Positions 1 through 8,580 of a stretch of 64,000 nucleotides of DNA are shown in pieces. The notes under the pieces are model-generated. The model was not told the origin of the DNA, did not search any database, and worked only from the letters and a program-made list of their open reading frames with translations. The stretch is taken from NCBI RefSeq assembly GCF_903166545.1, contig NZ_CAESCH010000001.1:3290001-3354000 (forward strand). The letters are read 5' to 3'. Numbering within the stretch: the first letter of the stretch is position 1; each line of letters starts with the position of its first letter. A program made the position numbers and the translations under genes. The DNA comes from Metabacillus schmidteae (GTDB lineage Bacteria > Bacillota > Bacilli > Bacillales > Bacillaceae).

Positions 1-664
1 CATTACTGATCCTTTTCTTAATAATTAAGCTTTTTGTTTTTTCATTCACATAGGCGTAAAAGATATCTTTTTCCGTGAGGTTTTGTTCTTTTAATTTATC
101 TTTGAGCCATTCCTTGTTTTTGCCTAATAATTTCAAATTACGCACTTGAATTCTTCTATCAATAATAACCGAAATAGGTAGCCCTTCATCTTTGATTTGA
201 ATTTGCAGATGCTGGACAGTTACCGGTGTATTTTCAGGTTTTGCTATGACACTAATTTCTCCAATTGGCTCTAAAATTGCATAGTCAATATCAGATACCT
301 TTGGAAAACCCTGACTTCTTAAAATAGATAATATTTGTGCAATGGAGAGCCTTGATTTTTCGATATTATCTTCAACAAATTCTCCATGCTTAATTAAAAT
401 TGTAGGTTCTCCCAAAAAAAATCGGTTTCCCCATTGCCATAATGTAAGCTTCGAGAACAATATATGGATGATGACAAGAATTCCTAGAGCATAAACAGTA
501 GGAAGAAACTCTGTGCTAATGAGGGGTTCTGATGCAACTGTACCCACAATTATGATTGCAACTAAATCATATGGTGTCATTTGAATGATGGTGGATTTCC
601 CCATTAACCTCATGATCATAATCGTTAAAAGGTAAATAACAAAAATCTTGAGGAGCAGCTCCAT
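1..664 (-). CDS. DUF421 (YetF/YcaP-like) membrane protein, 3' end cut off
   Basis: Read from an ATG at 664 with a GAGGTGA ribosome site just upstream; the frame stays open to the window edge, so the C-terminus is missing. The first ~75 residues hold hydrophobic segments with the family phrases RLMGKSTI and MTPYDLVAIIIVGTVASEPL. A soluble domain follows, with the pattern EPTILIKHGEF and AILEPIGEISV seen in B. subtilis YetF-type proteins. The family is membrane-anchored with a conserved cytosolic domain; its biochemical role is not established. A second member lies at 39242-39958. The family call is firm, the function open. Confidence 0.85.
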   Translation of the reverse strand, partial: MELLLKIFVIYLLTIMIMRLMGKSTIIQMTPYDLVAIIIVGTVASEPLISTEFLPTVYALGILVIIHILFSKLTLWQWGNRFFLGEPTILIKHGEFVEDNIEKSRLSIAQILSILRSQGFPKVSDIDYAILEPIGEISVIAKPENTPVTVQHLQIQIKDEGLPISVIIDRRIQVRNLKLLGKNKEWLKDKLKEQNLTEKDIFYAYVNEKTKSLIIKKRISN

Positions 665-775
665 TATGTTCACCTCATACTATTTTTTTCCCTATTTTCC
701 CCACTTTTTACGGTACTATGCTGTATGTACATTCCATCCATTTGAAAAAACAATTTATTAAGTTTTAAAAAATAA

Positions 776-825
776 AAAAACACCCCTTAAATGCTCGTTT
801 TGTTAACATTTAAGGGGGGTTTTTA
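776..825. terminator. Bidirectional Rho-independent terminator
   Basis: Stem CCCCTTAAATG (783-793) pairs with CATTTAAGGGG (807-817), with A-rich sequence before it and a T-run after it. On the minus strand it ends the luciferase-like gene that stops at 830. Confidence 0.85.
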
Positions 826-829
826 TCTA

Positions 830-1831
830 TTATTTTCCATCAACAACTTCTTTTAATATTTCATATGATCTCTTTTGTTTTTCTTGATCAAAAATATAAG
901 ATACTGCCATAATTTCATCAACATTGTATTTTTCTTGAAAGCTTGTCAATTGATCTTTAATCGAGTTTTTTGATCCTAATAGAGTAACACTTGACATTGC
1001 CATCGACATTTCTCTTTCATGTGGCTGCCAAATAGTATCCATGCTATCTACTGGCGGACGTAAAGGACTTTGTGTACCTCTTACAACATTCAGGAAAAAT
1101 TGCTGCATCGTTGTTTGTTCTCTTCTTGCTTCTTCGTCGCTTTCTGCTGCAATTACATTCAAGCAAACCATCATATATGGTTTATCTAAGTATTCAGATG
1201 GCTGGAAGCGACTACGGTAAATGGAGATTGCCTCTTCCATGTATCTTGGTGCAAAGTGTGAAGCAAACACATAAGGTAACCCTAATTTTGCTGCTAAATA
1301 AGCAGAGTCTGTAGATGAACCTAATATATATATAGGTATATTAGTTTCTACTCCTGGAAATGCCTTCACATATTCTTGTTCTTCTAATGGACCAAAATAC
1401 GTAAGCAAAGCATTTACATCATCTGGAAATGTGTAAACTGAGTCATTTTGTGATCGTCTAAGGGCACTTGCTGTCATCATATCTGTACCTGGTGCACGTC
1501 CAAGGCCGAGGTCTAGGCGATTAGGATAAATGGTAGCCATCGTTCCAAATTGTTCGGCCACAACTAGAGGTGAATGATTTGGCAGCATGATTCCACCGGA
1601 TCCAACACGGATTTTATTTGTATGTTCTAACGTATGTTTCATTAAGATAGAAGTGGCTGAGCTTACTAAAGTTGACGTGTTATGATGCTCAGCAATCCAA
1701 TAACGAGAATAACCCATTGCTTCTGTAGCTTGAGCTAACTCAACCATTGAATCGATTGCTGCTTTGCTGTCCTCACCTTCACGAATAGGCACTAAATTTA
1801 ACACTGAAACAGGAATTTGTATATTTGACAT
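830..1831 (-). CDS. LLM-class flavin-dependent oxidoreductase (MsnO8-like)
   Basis: A 333-residue protein of the bacterial-luciferase-like TIM-barrel monooxygenase family. The N-terminus ([11 protein letters not shown]), YWIAEHHN near residue 45, [11 protein letters not shown] and [10 protein letters not shown] are typical of the single-component LLM group called MsnO8 or alkanal monooxygenase-like. Such enzymes use FMNH2 supplied by a separate reductase; the substrate here is unknown. It is flanked by terminators on both sides (776-825 and 1946-1985) and is therefore probably monocistronic. The family call is confident; the reaction is not. Confidence 0.88.
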   Translation of the reverse strand: MSNIQIPVSVLNLVPIREGEDSKAAIDSMVELAQATEAMGYSRYWIAEHHNTSTLVSSATSILMKHTLEHTNKIRVGSGGIMLPNHSPLVVAEQFGTMATIYPNRLDLGLGRAPGTDMMTASALRRSQNDSVYTFPDDVNALLTYFGPLEEQEYVKAFPGVETNIPIYILGSSTDSAYLAAKLGLPYVFASHFAPRYMEEAISIYRSRFQPSEYLDKPYMMVCLNVIAAESDEEARREQTTMQQFFLNVVRGTQSPLRPPVDSMDTIWQPHEREMSMAMSSVTLLGSKNSIKDQLTSFQEKYNVDEIMAVSYIFDQEKQKRSYEILKEVVDGK

Positions 1832-1945
1832 TACTACTTTCCTTTCTTCATTAAGTTACGATTCTATAGTAACAATTCCAACTCCAGAAAAAAACTTTTA
1901 TGCTTATGATTCACTTCGATTTAGATTCAATTCACCTTTAAAAAT

Positions 1946-1985
1946 ACGAAAAGGCTGCTGTTACCTTGAACAGCAGCCTTCTTTT
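1946..1985. terminator. Rho-independent terminator of serA
   Basis: AAGGCTGCTGTT (1951-1962) and AACAGCAGCCTT (1969-1980) form a GC-rich stem directly after the serA stop codon on the minus strand. Confidence 0.88.
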
Positions 1986-1989
1986 ACTA

Positions 1990-3189
1990 TTAAATTAAAC
2001 GAGTTGTCACAATTCCTTCAATTTTTGTGATTTGAGCTTCTAGTTGAGGAATGATGTCACCGTTAACTTCGTTATCAATGTCGATCATTGTGTATGCATA
2101 CTCACCACGGCTTCTATTCACCATGTCTGCGATATTTAAGTTATAACTTGAAATCGCTTGTGTGATTTGACCAACCATGTTTGGAACATTTTTATGGAAT
2201 GACGCTACACGGCGCTTACCAGTGAATGGTAGTGAAGCATTCGGGAAGTTTACAGAGTTTTTAATATTACCAGTCTCTAAAAAGTCCTTTACTTGACGAG
2301 CAGCCATAATTGCACAATTTTCTTCAGATTCTTTTGTAGATGCACCTAAATGTGGAATTGGAACAACGTTTTTCATTTTTATTACATTTTCATTAGGGAA
2401 ATCTGTTACATATTTGCCTACTTTACCATTTTCAAGTGCTACTTTCATGTTCTCTTCATTTACTAACTCACCACGAGAGAAGTTTAAGATGTGAACACCT
2501 GTCTTCATAATCGCAAATGTTTCTTCATTGAACATTCCTTTTGTATCTGGAGTTAATGGAACGTGAACTGTAATGTAATCAGAGTTTGCAAATAATTGCT
2601 CCAGGCTCATTGCACGCTGTACTTTACGAGATAAATTCCAAGCTGTATCAACTGAAATGAATGGGTCAAAACCAATTACGTCCATATCTAATCCAAGTGC
2701 ATCGTTCGCTACAAGTGCACCGATTGCACCTAACCCGATAACCCCTAGAGTTTTCCCTTTAATCTCTTTACCAACGAATTGTTTCTTACCTGCCTCTACC
2801 AGCTTCGGAATTTGATCTCCTTCACCTTCAAGTGATTTCGTCCATTCAACACCAGCAAATAAATTACGAGAAGAAGCCATAAGTGTTGTTAAAACCATTT
2901 CTTTAACCGCATTTGCATTTGCACCAGGTGTATTGAATACAACGATTCCTTGCTCTGTGCATTTTTCAACAGGAATGTTATTTACACCAGCACCTGCGCG
3001 TGCAATAGCTTTTAAGTTGTTCTCAAATTCCATTGAGTGCATGTTGAAGCTTCGTAAAACAATGGCATCAGGATTATCACTATCATTATCAATTGCGTAG
3101 TTGCCTTTGCTAAAAACATTTAAACCAACTTCTGCAATATTATTTAGTGTTTTAATTGTTTTTACTTTTTCTAATGTTGTTGTACTCAT
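1990..3189 (-). CDS. serA: D-3-phosphoglycerate dehydrogenase, first step of serine synthesis
   Basis: A 399-residue protein that oxidises 3-phosphoglycerate to 3-phosphohydroxypyruvate with NAD. Visible parts in order: substrate domain with ARAGAGVNNIP; Rossmann fold with TLGVIGLGAIG (about residues 147-157); NFSRGELVN; the active-site histidine in PHLGAST; and a C-terminal ACT domain (from about residue 325). The length fits the compact single-ACT form. An ATG start follows a GAGGAG site. Upstream on the same strand are a ZTP-type riboswitch (3331-3400), its terminator (3299-3331) and a good promoter, so expression is probably tied to one-carbon status. No serC or serB lies nearby. Confidence 0.93.
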   Translation of the reverse strand: MSTTTLEKVKTIKTLNNIAEVGLNVFSKGNYAIDNDSDNPDAIVLRSFNMHSMEFENNLKAIARAGAGVNNIPVEKCTEQGIVVFNTPGANANAVKEMVLTTLMASSRNLFAGVEWTKSLEGEGDQIPKLVEAGKKQFVGKEIKGKTLGVIGLGAIGALVANDALGLDMDVIGFDPFISVDTAWNLSRKVQRAMSLEQLFANSDYITVHVPLTPDTKGMFNEETFAIMKTGVHILNFSRGELVNEENMKVALENGKVGKYVTDFPNENVIKMKNVVPIPHLGASTKESEENCAIMAARQVKDFLETGNIKNSVNFPNASLPFTGKRRVASFHKNVPNMVGQITQAISSYNLNIADMVNRSRGEYAYTMIDIDNEVNGDIIPQLEAQITKIEGIVTTRLI

Positions 3190-3298
3190 TGAAATCTCCT
3201 CTTTTCGGGTGTTTTTAAAATTTTATGAATATTTTCATTTTAATAAGATAATGGAATTATATCATAGTTCGACATAAACATCCTACCTTTATTAAACA

Positions 3299-3331
3299 GA
3301 AAAAGGTAAGGGATTAAACTCCCTTACCTTT
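3299..3331 (-). terminator. Riboswitch-linked intrinsic terminator in the serA leader
   Basis: On the minus strand AAGGTAAGGGA, a short loop and TCCCTTACCTT are followed by TTTTT. It lies directly after the riboswitch 3' hairpin and about 110 nt before the serA start, the arrangement expected of a transcriptional on/off switch. Confidence 0.85.
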
Positions 3332-3400
3332 GCCCAGGCGAACGGCTTCGACACTATGTGCTCCCTCACGGTAATCCGTGTTTCGCCAGTTACACATAGC
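3331..3400 (-). promoter_or_regulatory. ZTP (pfl-motif) riboswitch upstream of serA
   Basis: Read on the minus strand, an outer stem CTATGTG/CACATAG (3393-3399 with its partner near 3352-3358) encloses the conserved AACTGGCG, a small hairpin CACGG/CCGTG and GGGAGCACA. After a short linker comes GCCGTTCGCCTGGGCA, whose CGCC loop can pair with the GGCG of the first domain as a pseudoknot. These are the hallmarks of the pfl motif, which senses the purine/folate alarmone ZMP/ZTP. A terminator abuts the 3' side. The class assignment is from memory of the consensus, not a covariance search. Confidence 0.83.
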
Positions 3401-3416
3401 CTTTTTAATTACTTAT

Positions 3417-3444
3417 ATCATATCATATTTTGAACGAACTTCAA
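3417..3444 (-). promoter_or_regulatory. serA: Sigma-A-type promoter for the riboswitch-serA transcript
   Basis: On the minus strand TTGAAG (3439-3444), a 16-nt spacer and TATGAT (3417-3422) sit about 20 nt before the riboswitch outer stem. Confidence 0.65.
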
Positions 3445-3518
3445 GGGTAATTTGCGGAATATTATTATTTTAATCATTTTATTTTTTTACAGTAATATAC
3501 AGTAATTAGTATAGGGAT

Positions 3519-3565
3519 GGTTGATTGCAGCTCCAGGAGTCTCGCACCTTCCGCTTCAATCAACC
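3519..3565. repeat. Short hairpin copy of the dispersed Bacillus intergenic repeat
   Basis: GGTTGATTG (3519-3527) and CAATCAACC (3557-3565) are perfect inverted arms. The loop reads, on the minus strand, GCGGAAGGTGCGAGACTCCTG, the core of the abundant Bacillaceae repeat that recurs at 21942-21985 in this window. Confidence 0.7.
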
Positions 3566-3853
3566 TAAATAGTTTACTTACAGTAACTTTAGCAAAAAAC
3601 ATTCTATATCAATTAAATAAACATTTGTTTAATTAGTGCTCACGTATGAATAATAAAGAGCTCTATCCTACTAGAAAATGTTTGATAATTCATAAAACAT
3701 TTCCTGGGTAAGCGCATAAGCTGACTTTTTTCGCGGTATGAATGTCGATTATATGTATATAGAAGGTGCTATGTAATTGATCAGGTTAAACTATTTGCAA
3801 CGGTAATGTTCCTATTGCTAAAATAGCTTCATTAAATCATAGAGGTGAATTAG
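3566..3853. other. 288-bp gap before the DsbA-like gene
   Basis: No convincing open frame on either strand. It holds an imperfect inverted repeat around 3675-3712 (AAAATGTTT against AAACATTT) and a weak sigma-B-like promoter at 3784-3807. Otherwise I see nothing. Confidence 0.5.
3784..3807 (+). promoter_or_regulatory. Possible sigma-B-type promoter
   Basis: GGTTAA, 12 nt, GGTAAT resembles the sigma-B pattern GTTTAA-N12-14-GGGTAT and ends 46 nt before the start of the DsbA-like gene. It is only a partial match. Confidence 0.3.
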
Positions 3854-4582
3854 ATGAAAATTGAAATTTGGTCTGATTTTGTATGTCCATTTTGTTATAT
3901 AGGAAAACGTAGATTGGAACTGGCACTGGAACAATTTCCTCATAAGGATCAAGTAGAAGTTGAATATAAAAGTTTTGAATTAGATCCTCATGCACCGACA
4001 CATTCAGAGCAAGGGATATATGAATCTTTAGCTGCAAAATACGGTTCAACGGTTGAACAAATGAAGCAAATGAATAAAGGACTTATACAACAAGCTGCTG
4101 AGCTAGGATTAGATTTTGAATTTGGACAAATGAAACCGACGAATACGTTCAATGCTCATCGCTTAGCGAAATATGCCAAGATAATTGGAAAAGACAAAGA
4201 ACTTACGGAAAATCTATTATCAGCCTATTTTACAAAATCGAAAAATGTTGGTGATATAGACACATTGATTGCTATTGCGGAGGATTCTGGAATCGAGAGA
4301 AAAAAAGCTCTAGAGATTTTATCAAACGAAATAGAATTCGAGCAAGATGTACGAACTGACCAAAGATTAGCACAGCAATATGGAATAAAAGGGGTGCCTT
4401 TCTTTCTAATCAACCAAAAATATGCTATCTCAGGTGCACAGTCTAGTGAAACATTTGCAAATGCACTTCAAAAGGTATGGGAAGAGGAACATCAAAAACC
4501 AATATTTGAAGATCTAACAACATCTGACCAAGATGTATGTTCTGATGAAGGTTGCATCATACCCAAAAACAACGAAAAGTAA
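3854..4582 (+). CDS. DsbA-family (FrnE-like) thioredoxin-fold oxidoreductase
   Basis: A 242-residue cytosolic protein with no signal peptide. It starts at ATG after AGAGGTGA. The N-terminal thioredoxin-like strand is followed by the redox motif CPFC (residues 11-14), then an all-helical insertion and the cis-proline region GVPFFLIN near residue 178. A C-terminal CSDEGC tail is typical of the Bacillus FrnE group. The family includes 2-hydroxychromene-2-carboxylate isomerase relatives and stress-induced disulfide isomerases. It stands alone and ends in a terminator shared with the convergent gene at 4616. Confidence 0.88.
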   Translation: MKIEIWSDFVCPFCYIGKRRLELALEQFPHKDQVEVEYKSFELDPHAPTHSEQGIYESLAAKYGSTVEQMKQMNKGLIQQAAELGLDFEFGQMKPTNTFNAHRLAKYAKIIGKDKELTENLLSAYFTKSKNVGDIDTLIAIAEDSGIERKKALEILSNEIEFEQDVRTDQRLAQQYGIKGVPFFLINQKYAISGAQSSETFANALQKVWEEEHQKPIFEDLTTSDQDVCSDEGCIIPKNNEK

Positions 4583-4585
4583 ACA

Positions 4586-4632
4586 TAATCGAAAAAGAAT
4601 GTCTAAGGAAACTAGTCATTCTTTTTCGATTA
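4586..4632. terminator. Bidirectional terminator overlapping the end of the 4616 gene
   Basis: TAATCGAAAAAGAATG (4586-4601) and its exact complement (4617-4632) form a 16-bp stem. The right arm encodes the last codons of the convergent membrane-protein gene. Confidence 0.85.
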
Positions 4633-5074
4633 TTAGAATCCATTTATAATATCCAACCAAAATAAGTAACAAAATGGGATTCACAAAGGCAGAAATCCCT
4701 AAATTCCACCAACCATATTCAAAATATCCCCATGGAGAGGGAAAACTAGCTAACCATTCATAAAATAATAAAAATAATTCCCATATAAAAATATAACGTA
4801 CAATTCTAAATAAGCTTTGGTTATATGGAAACCAATTTAGAAACATAATATTAACAGGAGGAATTAAAACAGTATAGGCAGGAAATGCCTCCCAATCTAC
4901 TTCTGGCGTTATGTACCAGTAGCCGTGATATTTCAGGTCAACAAAAATATCAAATATTAGCTGAAAAGCTATTGTAAAAACCCAAATATGGACTATTTGA
5001 TTTTTTGTTAATTTCTTATTTGTTATATAAGCTAGAAAATTAAAAATTAAGACCGAAAGAAGTAATAAAATCAA
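4616..5074 (-). CDS. CBO0543-like small integral membrane protein
   Basis: I place the start at the TTG at 5074, seven nt after a GGAAGGAG site; a longer frame to 5104 lacks a ribosome site. The 152-residue product has about five hydrophobic segments and the aromatic phrases LKYHGYWY and SPWGYFEYGWWNLG. These match a family of small Firmicute membrane proteins annotated as CBO0543; function unknown. The gene at 16488-16967 may be a distant relative. Confidence 0.72.
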   Translation of the reverse strand: MILLLLSVLIFNFLAYITNKKLTKNQIVHIWVFTIAFQLIFDIFVDLKYHGYWYITPEVDWEAFPAYTVLIPPVNIMFLNWFPYNQSLFRIVRYIFIWELFLLFYEWLASFPSPWGYFEYGWWNLGISAFVNPILLLILVGYYKWILIIEKE

Positions 5075-5251
5075 CTTAGTACTCCTTCCTAAATAGAGTA
5101 ACAAAGAAGATCTTTTTATAGATAATATAACTATTAGGATTAAAAAGGCAATAAACCATAAAGATATCTCCGTTCTACTTTATAATCTCCCTTCTATCCT
5201 TTACTTTATTGAAAAACATTATCCCTATTTTGAAAATATTGGAAAATACAA

Positions 5252-5296
5252 AAATGACTTATAAGCGCACTTTTAGAGTAGCTTGACAAGTCATTT
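5252..5296 (-). terminator. Probable terminator of the HD-GYP gene
   Basis: AAATGACTT (5252-5260) pairs with AAGTCATTT (5288-5296) around a long loop, directly after the stop codon at 5299. Confidence 0.55.
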
Positions 5297-5298
5297 CA

Positions 5299-6405
5299 TC
5301 ATAACAGCGCATCCGCCTCAACAATTTCCAGAGTTAAATTTCCTATTTCAGATAAATCCACCTCATAAGGCGAAACCTCTTGCCCCTCTTCATTTTTAAT
5401 AATTCGAATAGTTGGTCTTCCTACTGAGTGAAAGTTGTACTTGGTGACTATACCTAATCTTCCATCATTTAATTTAACTGTTAGCCCTTGTGGATAAATG
5501 GCAATACAATTTTTAAACAGCTTCAACTGCTTTGTATCAAATTGAGTTCCACTTCCTGAATAAAGTAATTCCATTCCTTGATGAGGCAGCATTGCCGGTC
5601 GATAGACTCGATGACTAGTAACAGCATCAAAAACATCCGCTACACTTAAAATTTTCGCATATGGATGAATTTTGTCTCCTTTGATCCCTCTTGGGTACCC
5701 TTTTCCATCAATTCGCTCATGATGCTGAAGAGCACAATGTGCCACAACCAATGGAATTTCATGTACTTTTCGAAGGATATCAAACCCTAATTGAGAATGT
5801 GCTTTCATTTGCTGAAATTCTTCCACAGTCAGTTTTCCTGGTTTATTTAATATTTCAGGTGCAACAAAAATCTTTCCTAAGTCATGTAATAAGGCACCTA
5901 AACCAATTTCTTCAATTTCCTTAGTTGACATACTATTTTTAATGGCAAGCTGACAAGAATAGATCGTAACATGTAAGCTATGTGTGTAAACATGGCTTTC
6001 ATGAATTTTTGTTGTAGCGAGTAAATTAAGAACACTTGGATTTTCTGTTAAGCTTGTCATAATATCTTTAAAGATCTTTTGAAAGGTTTTGACTGTTTTT
6101 TCTGTTTCGATCATTGCGTGAAATGTAGGCTTAGTTCCATTCAACCGAGCAATTGATTCTAGCCCTTCTGTAATGACATTTGTGGCTTCAATTAAAAGCT
6201 CTTCCGGTATTGACTCAACAATGTCAATACCTTCTGAAGCTAGATCTTCTATGTATACCGTGGAAATACCTAAGTTTTTCAATCTTTTTATAAAACTACT
6301 TGTAAGCTCTGTGCCTTTTGTTAGAAGAATTTTTCCTTTTTCACTGTAGATGGATCTACCTAATTTGATACCTGATTGACAATGATCTAATTTTACTAAA
6401 CGCAT
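5299..6405 (-). CDS. HD-GYP domain protein, probable cyclic-di-GMP phosphodiesterase
   Basis: A 368-residue protein. An N-terminal DUF3391-like segment (residues 1-110) is followed by an HD-GYP domain with HSLHVT, LLHDLGK (the HD pair), HHERIDGKGYP (the GYP motif) and ILSVADVFDAVTS. A C-terminal strand-rich tail (about residues 310-368, GRLGIVTKYN) is seen in Bacillus homologues. The family hydrolyses c-di-GMP, or sometimes other cyclic dinucleotides, at a metal centre; all expected metal-binding motifs are present. It is monocistronic and the 270-bp upstream gap contains no other gene. Confidence 0.9.
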   Translation of the reverse strand: MRLVKLDHCQSGIKLGRSIYSEKGKILLTKGTELTSSFIKRLKNLGISTVYIEDLASEGIDIVESIPEELLIEATNVITEGLESIARLNGTKPTFHAMIETEKTVKTFQKIFKDIMTSLTENPSVLNLLATTKIHESHVYTHSLHVTIYSCQLAIKNSMSTKEIEEIGLGALLHDLGKIFVAPEILNKPGKLTVEEFQQMKAHSQLGFDILRKVHEIPLVVAHCALQHHERIDGKGYPRGIKGDKIHPYAKILSVADVFDAVTSHRVYRPAMLPHQGMELLYSGSGTQFDTKQLKLFKNCIAIYPQGLTVKLNDGRLGIVTKYNFHSVGRPTIRIIKNEEGQEVSPYEVDLSEIGNLTLEIVEADALL

Positions 6406-6627
6406 CCTTCTTTCCCCTGTCCCCTTCTATATTCTATTATAAGTGACCGTAAATGCGTTCACGTCTGTGTGTTGCATTTTTGACCATTATGTCTTATACC
6501 AAAATGTATGCTGAATTATGTATCTTAATGTCGATTATAGTCAACATCTAGTTGAATTTCAATGAAATATCCCCCCTAAACTCCAATCTCAATAATTGAG
6601 AGTAAGAAATTGTTATGTTATTTTTTC

Positions 6628-6655
6628 TTGCAATTTTGAATTATTAAACTATAAT
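6628..6655 (+). promoter_or_regulatory. Sigma-A-type promoter for the HPr-like gene
   Basis: TTGCAA (6628-6633), a 16-nt spacer and TATAAT (6650-6655) lie 23 nt before the GTG start at 6679. Confidence 0.65.
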
Positions 6656-6678
6656 TCTAAAAGAGGGAGGTTGATTGC

Positions 6679-6903
6679 GTGGTCATTCATTTTACATTAT
6701 CTGATAAAGAACAAGTACCAAAATTAAACCAAATTGCGTCAAAATATCCTTTCGATATATGGATTCATAGTGAGGATCGAAAGTATGACGCAACTTCTAT
6801 CCTTTCTTTGTATACTCTACCTTTTAAAACAGAGTTAAAGTTGGTAGTTGAAGAAGATGTTAACTTTACAGGTTTACTTGAGGATATGAAGGCATTTCGA
6901 TAA
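6679..6903 (+). CDS. HPr/Crh-like protein without the phosphocarrier histidine
   Basis: A 74-residue protein starting at GTG after GAGGGAGG. Residues 18-48 (QIASKY...ATSILSL) align with the HPr stretch QTASKYDADV...LKSIMGV. The residue matching regulatory Ser46 of HPr is kept (Ser40), while the N-terminal loop that should carry His15 has none in the right context. This resembles Crh, which keeps Ser46 but lacks His15. A regulatory rather than sugar-transport role is an inference. Single gene with its own promoter and terminator. Confidence 0.68.
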   Translation: MVIHFTLSDKEQVPKLNQIASKYPFDIWIHSEDRKYDATSILSLYTLPFKTELKLVVEEDVNFTGLLEDMKAFR

Positions 6904-6934
6904 TACTCTACCTGGTTTGACTTACATAAGAAAT

Positions 6935-6976
6935 TTGCTCCCCGTCTAAATAGGTGGAGCAACCACTTCTTTTTTT
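6935..6976 (+). terminator. Terminator of the HPr-like gene
   Basis: TTGCTCC (6935-6941) and GGAGCAA (6956-6962) are followed by CTTCTTTTTTT. Confidence 0.7.
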
Positions 6977-7132
6977 CTATTGCTGATTAAACTCCCTTTC
7001 TGTACCCTGCACTAGAGCTTCTGTGGAGGTAGTAACAGATTCCAATCCATAGCCAGTTGAACTAATTTCTAAGTGCTCTTCTTTTCTGTTCCCATTTAAA
7101 CTTACATTTTCTATTTTCTTTTCTTTTTCCAT
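6977..7132 (-). CDS. Small hydrophilic protein, 51 residues, unknown
   Basis: ATG at 7132 follows AAAGGAG with normal spacing and the frame ends in TAG at 6977. The product begins MEKEKKIENVSLNG and ends TEREFNQQ; it is charged, with no membrane segment and no cysteine. It is the first gene downstream of the manganese catalase in a run of spore-type genes, which hints at a sporulation-time small protein. I do not recognise the family. Confidence 0.6.
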   Translation of the reverse strand: MEKEKKIENVSLNGNRKEEHLEISSTGYGLESVTTSTEALVQGTEREFNQQ

Positions 7133-7210
7133 CTTCCAATACTCCTTTCTCATTGTAGTGAACAGCCAAATTTATCAGGCTGTCCACATAATATAGTGTT
7201 TCTTCGCAAG

Positions 7211-8074
7211 TTATTTTAGTGGTTCCATTTTTCCTAACCCCTGTCTTATTCTTAACTCTTCTGGAGCTGTTCCATGCAAAGAGGCAGGACCTGGCTGAAG
7301 AGATGGCTTTTGCCCCATTGGTTCAGGATTTTGGACATATTCGAAGTTCGCTTGTCCATCTAAAGTCGGTCCATTTGCCCAGCTGCCTGCGCTACTATCT
7401 TCACCTTCTGAGAAATTCATAAATGAATAAGATACATCTTGTTTTTCAAACTCTTGATTAAAATTACTTGGAACAATAGAACCTTGTGTTTGCTCAATTT
7501 CCTCAATCGCTGCCATCCATTGATTTTGATGCATGGTATCACGTGCAATTAGGAATGAAAGCATATCTCTAACACCAGGATCTGTTGTCATTTCATATAG
7601 TCGGCAAACTTGCAGTCTCCCTTGAGATTCTGCATTTAAATTTGCTCGAAAGTCTGCTAATAGATTTCCACTTGCAATTGAGTAACGGGCTGTCCAGGGA
7701 TAACCTACACTGTCATTCGGTTGAGCACCAAGACCATTTACAATTGCATGCTGAGGATTCATTCCACCCAAAACAGCTTCAATTACAGGATCTTTCGCTG
7801 CCTCCTCCTGGTCTTGGACAGGTGCTCCATCCAGTAGCTGTGCAATCATTGTAGCAAGCATTTCAACATGACCAATTTCTTCAGTTCCTATATCTAAAAT
7901 CATATCACGATATTTTCCTTCAGCACGACAGTTCCATCCCTGGAATAGATATTGCATCATGACAGATATCTCACCAAATTGACCGCCAAGTACTTCTTGT
8001 AATTTCTTCGCATATACGGGATCTGGCTTGCTAGGTTTTGCGGTATATTGCAATTCCTTTACATGATAAAACAT
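7211..8074 (-). CDS. Manganese catalase family protein (YdbD/CotJC-like)
   Basis: A 287-residue protein started at the ATG at 8074, five nt after AAGGGGAG; a TTG one codon earlier is less likely. The ferritin-like helical bundle shows metal ligands in GEISVMMQY and EEIGHVEM and later LNAESQGRLQVCRLYEM and DTMHQNQW. The C-terminal third is a proline/glycine-rich tail as in other Bacillus dimanganese catalases. The family disproportionates hydrogen peroxide; several Bacillus members are spore-associated, which suits the neighbours. Confidence 0.9.
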   Translation of the reverse strand: MFYHVKELQYTAKPSKPDPVYAKKLQEVLGGQFGEISVMMQYLFQGWNCRAEGKYRDMILDIGTEEIGHVEMLATMIAQLLDGAPVQDQEEAAKDPVIEAVLGGMNPQHAIVNGLGAQPNDSVGYPWTARYSIASGNLLADFRANLNAESQGRLQVCRLYEMTTDPGVRDMLSFLIARDTMHQNQWMAAIEEIEQTQGSIVPSNFNQEFEKQDVSYSFMNFSEGEDSSAGSWANGPTLDGQANFEYVQNPEPMGQKPSLQPGPASLHGTAPEELRIRQGLGKMEPLK

Positions 8075-8173
8075 CAAAACTCCCCTTTACATTTAACATA
8101 ACGTTCCTTTCTAGTATGAGAGACCACTAAAGGATTATAGTGACCAAATATCACCATTTATGCTTTACTTCTT

Positions 8174-8464
8174 TTAAATCCCGACAACAAAGGACAAGAA
8201 CATAAAAATGATGATAAGGATAAAATTTAATAAAGATAAGCCATTTATAATTAACCCAATTAAAGAAAGGTAGAAAGGCTCTTTATATATAAGAGCAAAA
8301 ATGCTTAAAGCTGTTCCAATTAAGGCAGTTAAGGCTGGAAAGTTTCCAAGCAGAATATCAGGTGGGTCAAAGGGGAACGGAATGAGTAAATAGAAGTTAA
8401 AAATTGAAATAATCGAAAGAAGTAATGAAATTATTGAAAAAATAGGTTTTCTCTTTTTCAACAA
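8174..8464 (-). CDS. Small membrane protein, three predicted helices, unknown
   Basis: A 96-residue, strongly hydrophobic protein. After a basic start (MLKKRK) three membrane segments cover about residues 9-30, 40-60 and 65-94. The loop PFPFDPPDILLG may sit outside the membrane. It lies between the manganese catalase and a DUF3231 gene on the same strand. No family recognised; similar short proteins are often annotated DUF4190-like, but I cannot confirm that. Confidence 0.6.
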   Translation of the reverse strand: MLKKRKPIFSIISLLLSIISIFNFYLLIPFPFDPPDILLGNFPALTALIGTALSIFALIYKEPFYLSLIGLIINGLSLLNFILIIIFMFLSFVVGI

Positions 8465-8580
8465 TACACCCCGTTTTTATTTACTGTTAGAAGTAGGACC
8501 TGGAAAATTTTGTTAAAATCCTACTATTAACAGCTATCTCATTAATGACACATTTTTTTTAAACCTTCTAAGTAAATCAT

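Noticed and set aside
7585..7854. A long + strand frame inside the manganese catalase gene
   Set aside because: Antisense shadow of a well-conserved gene.
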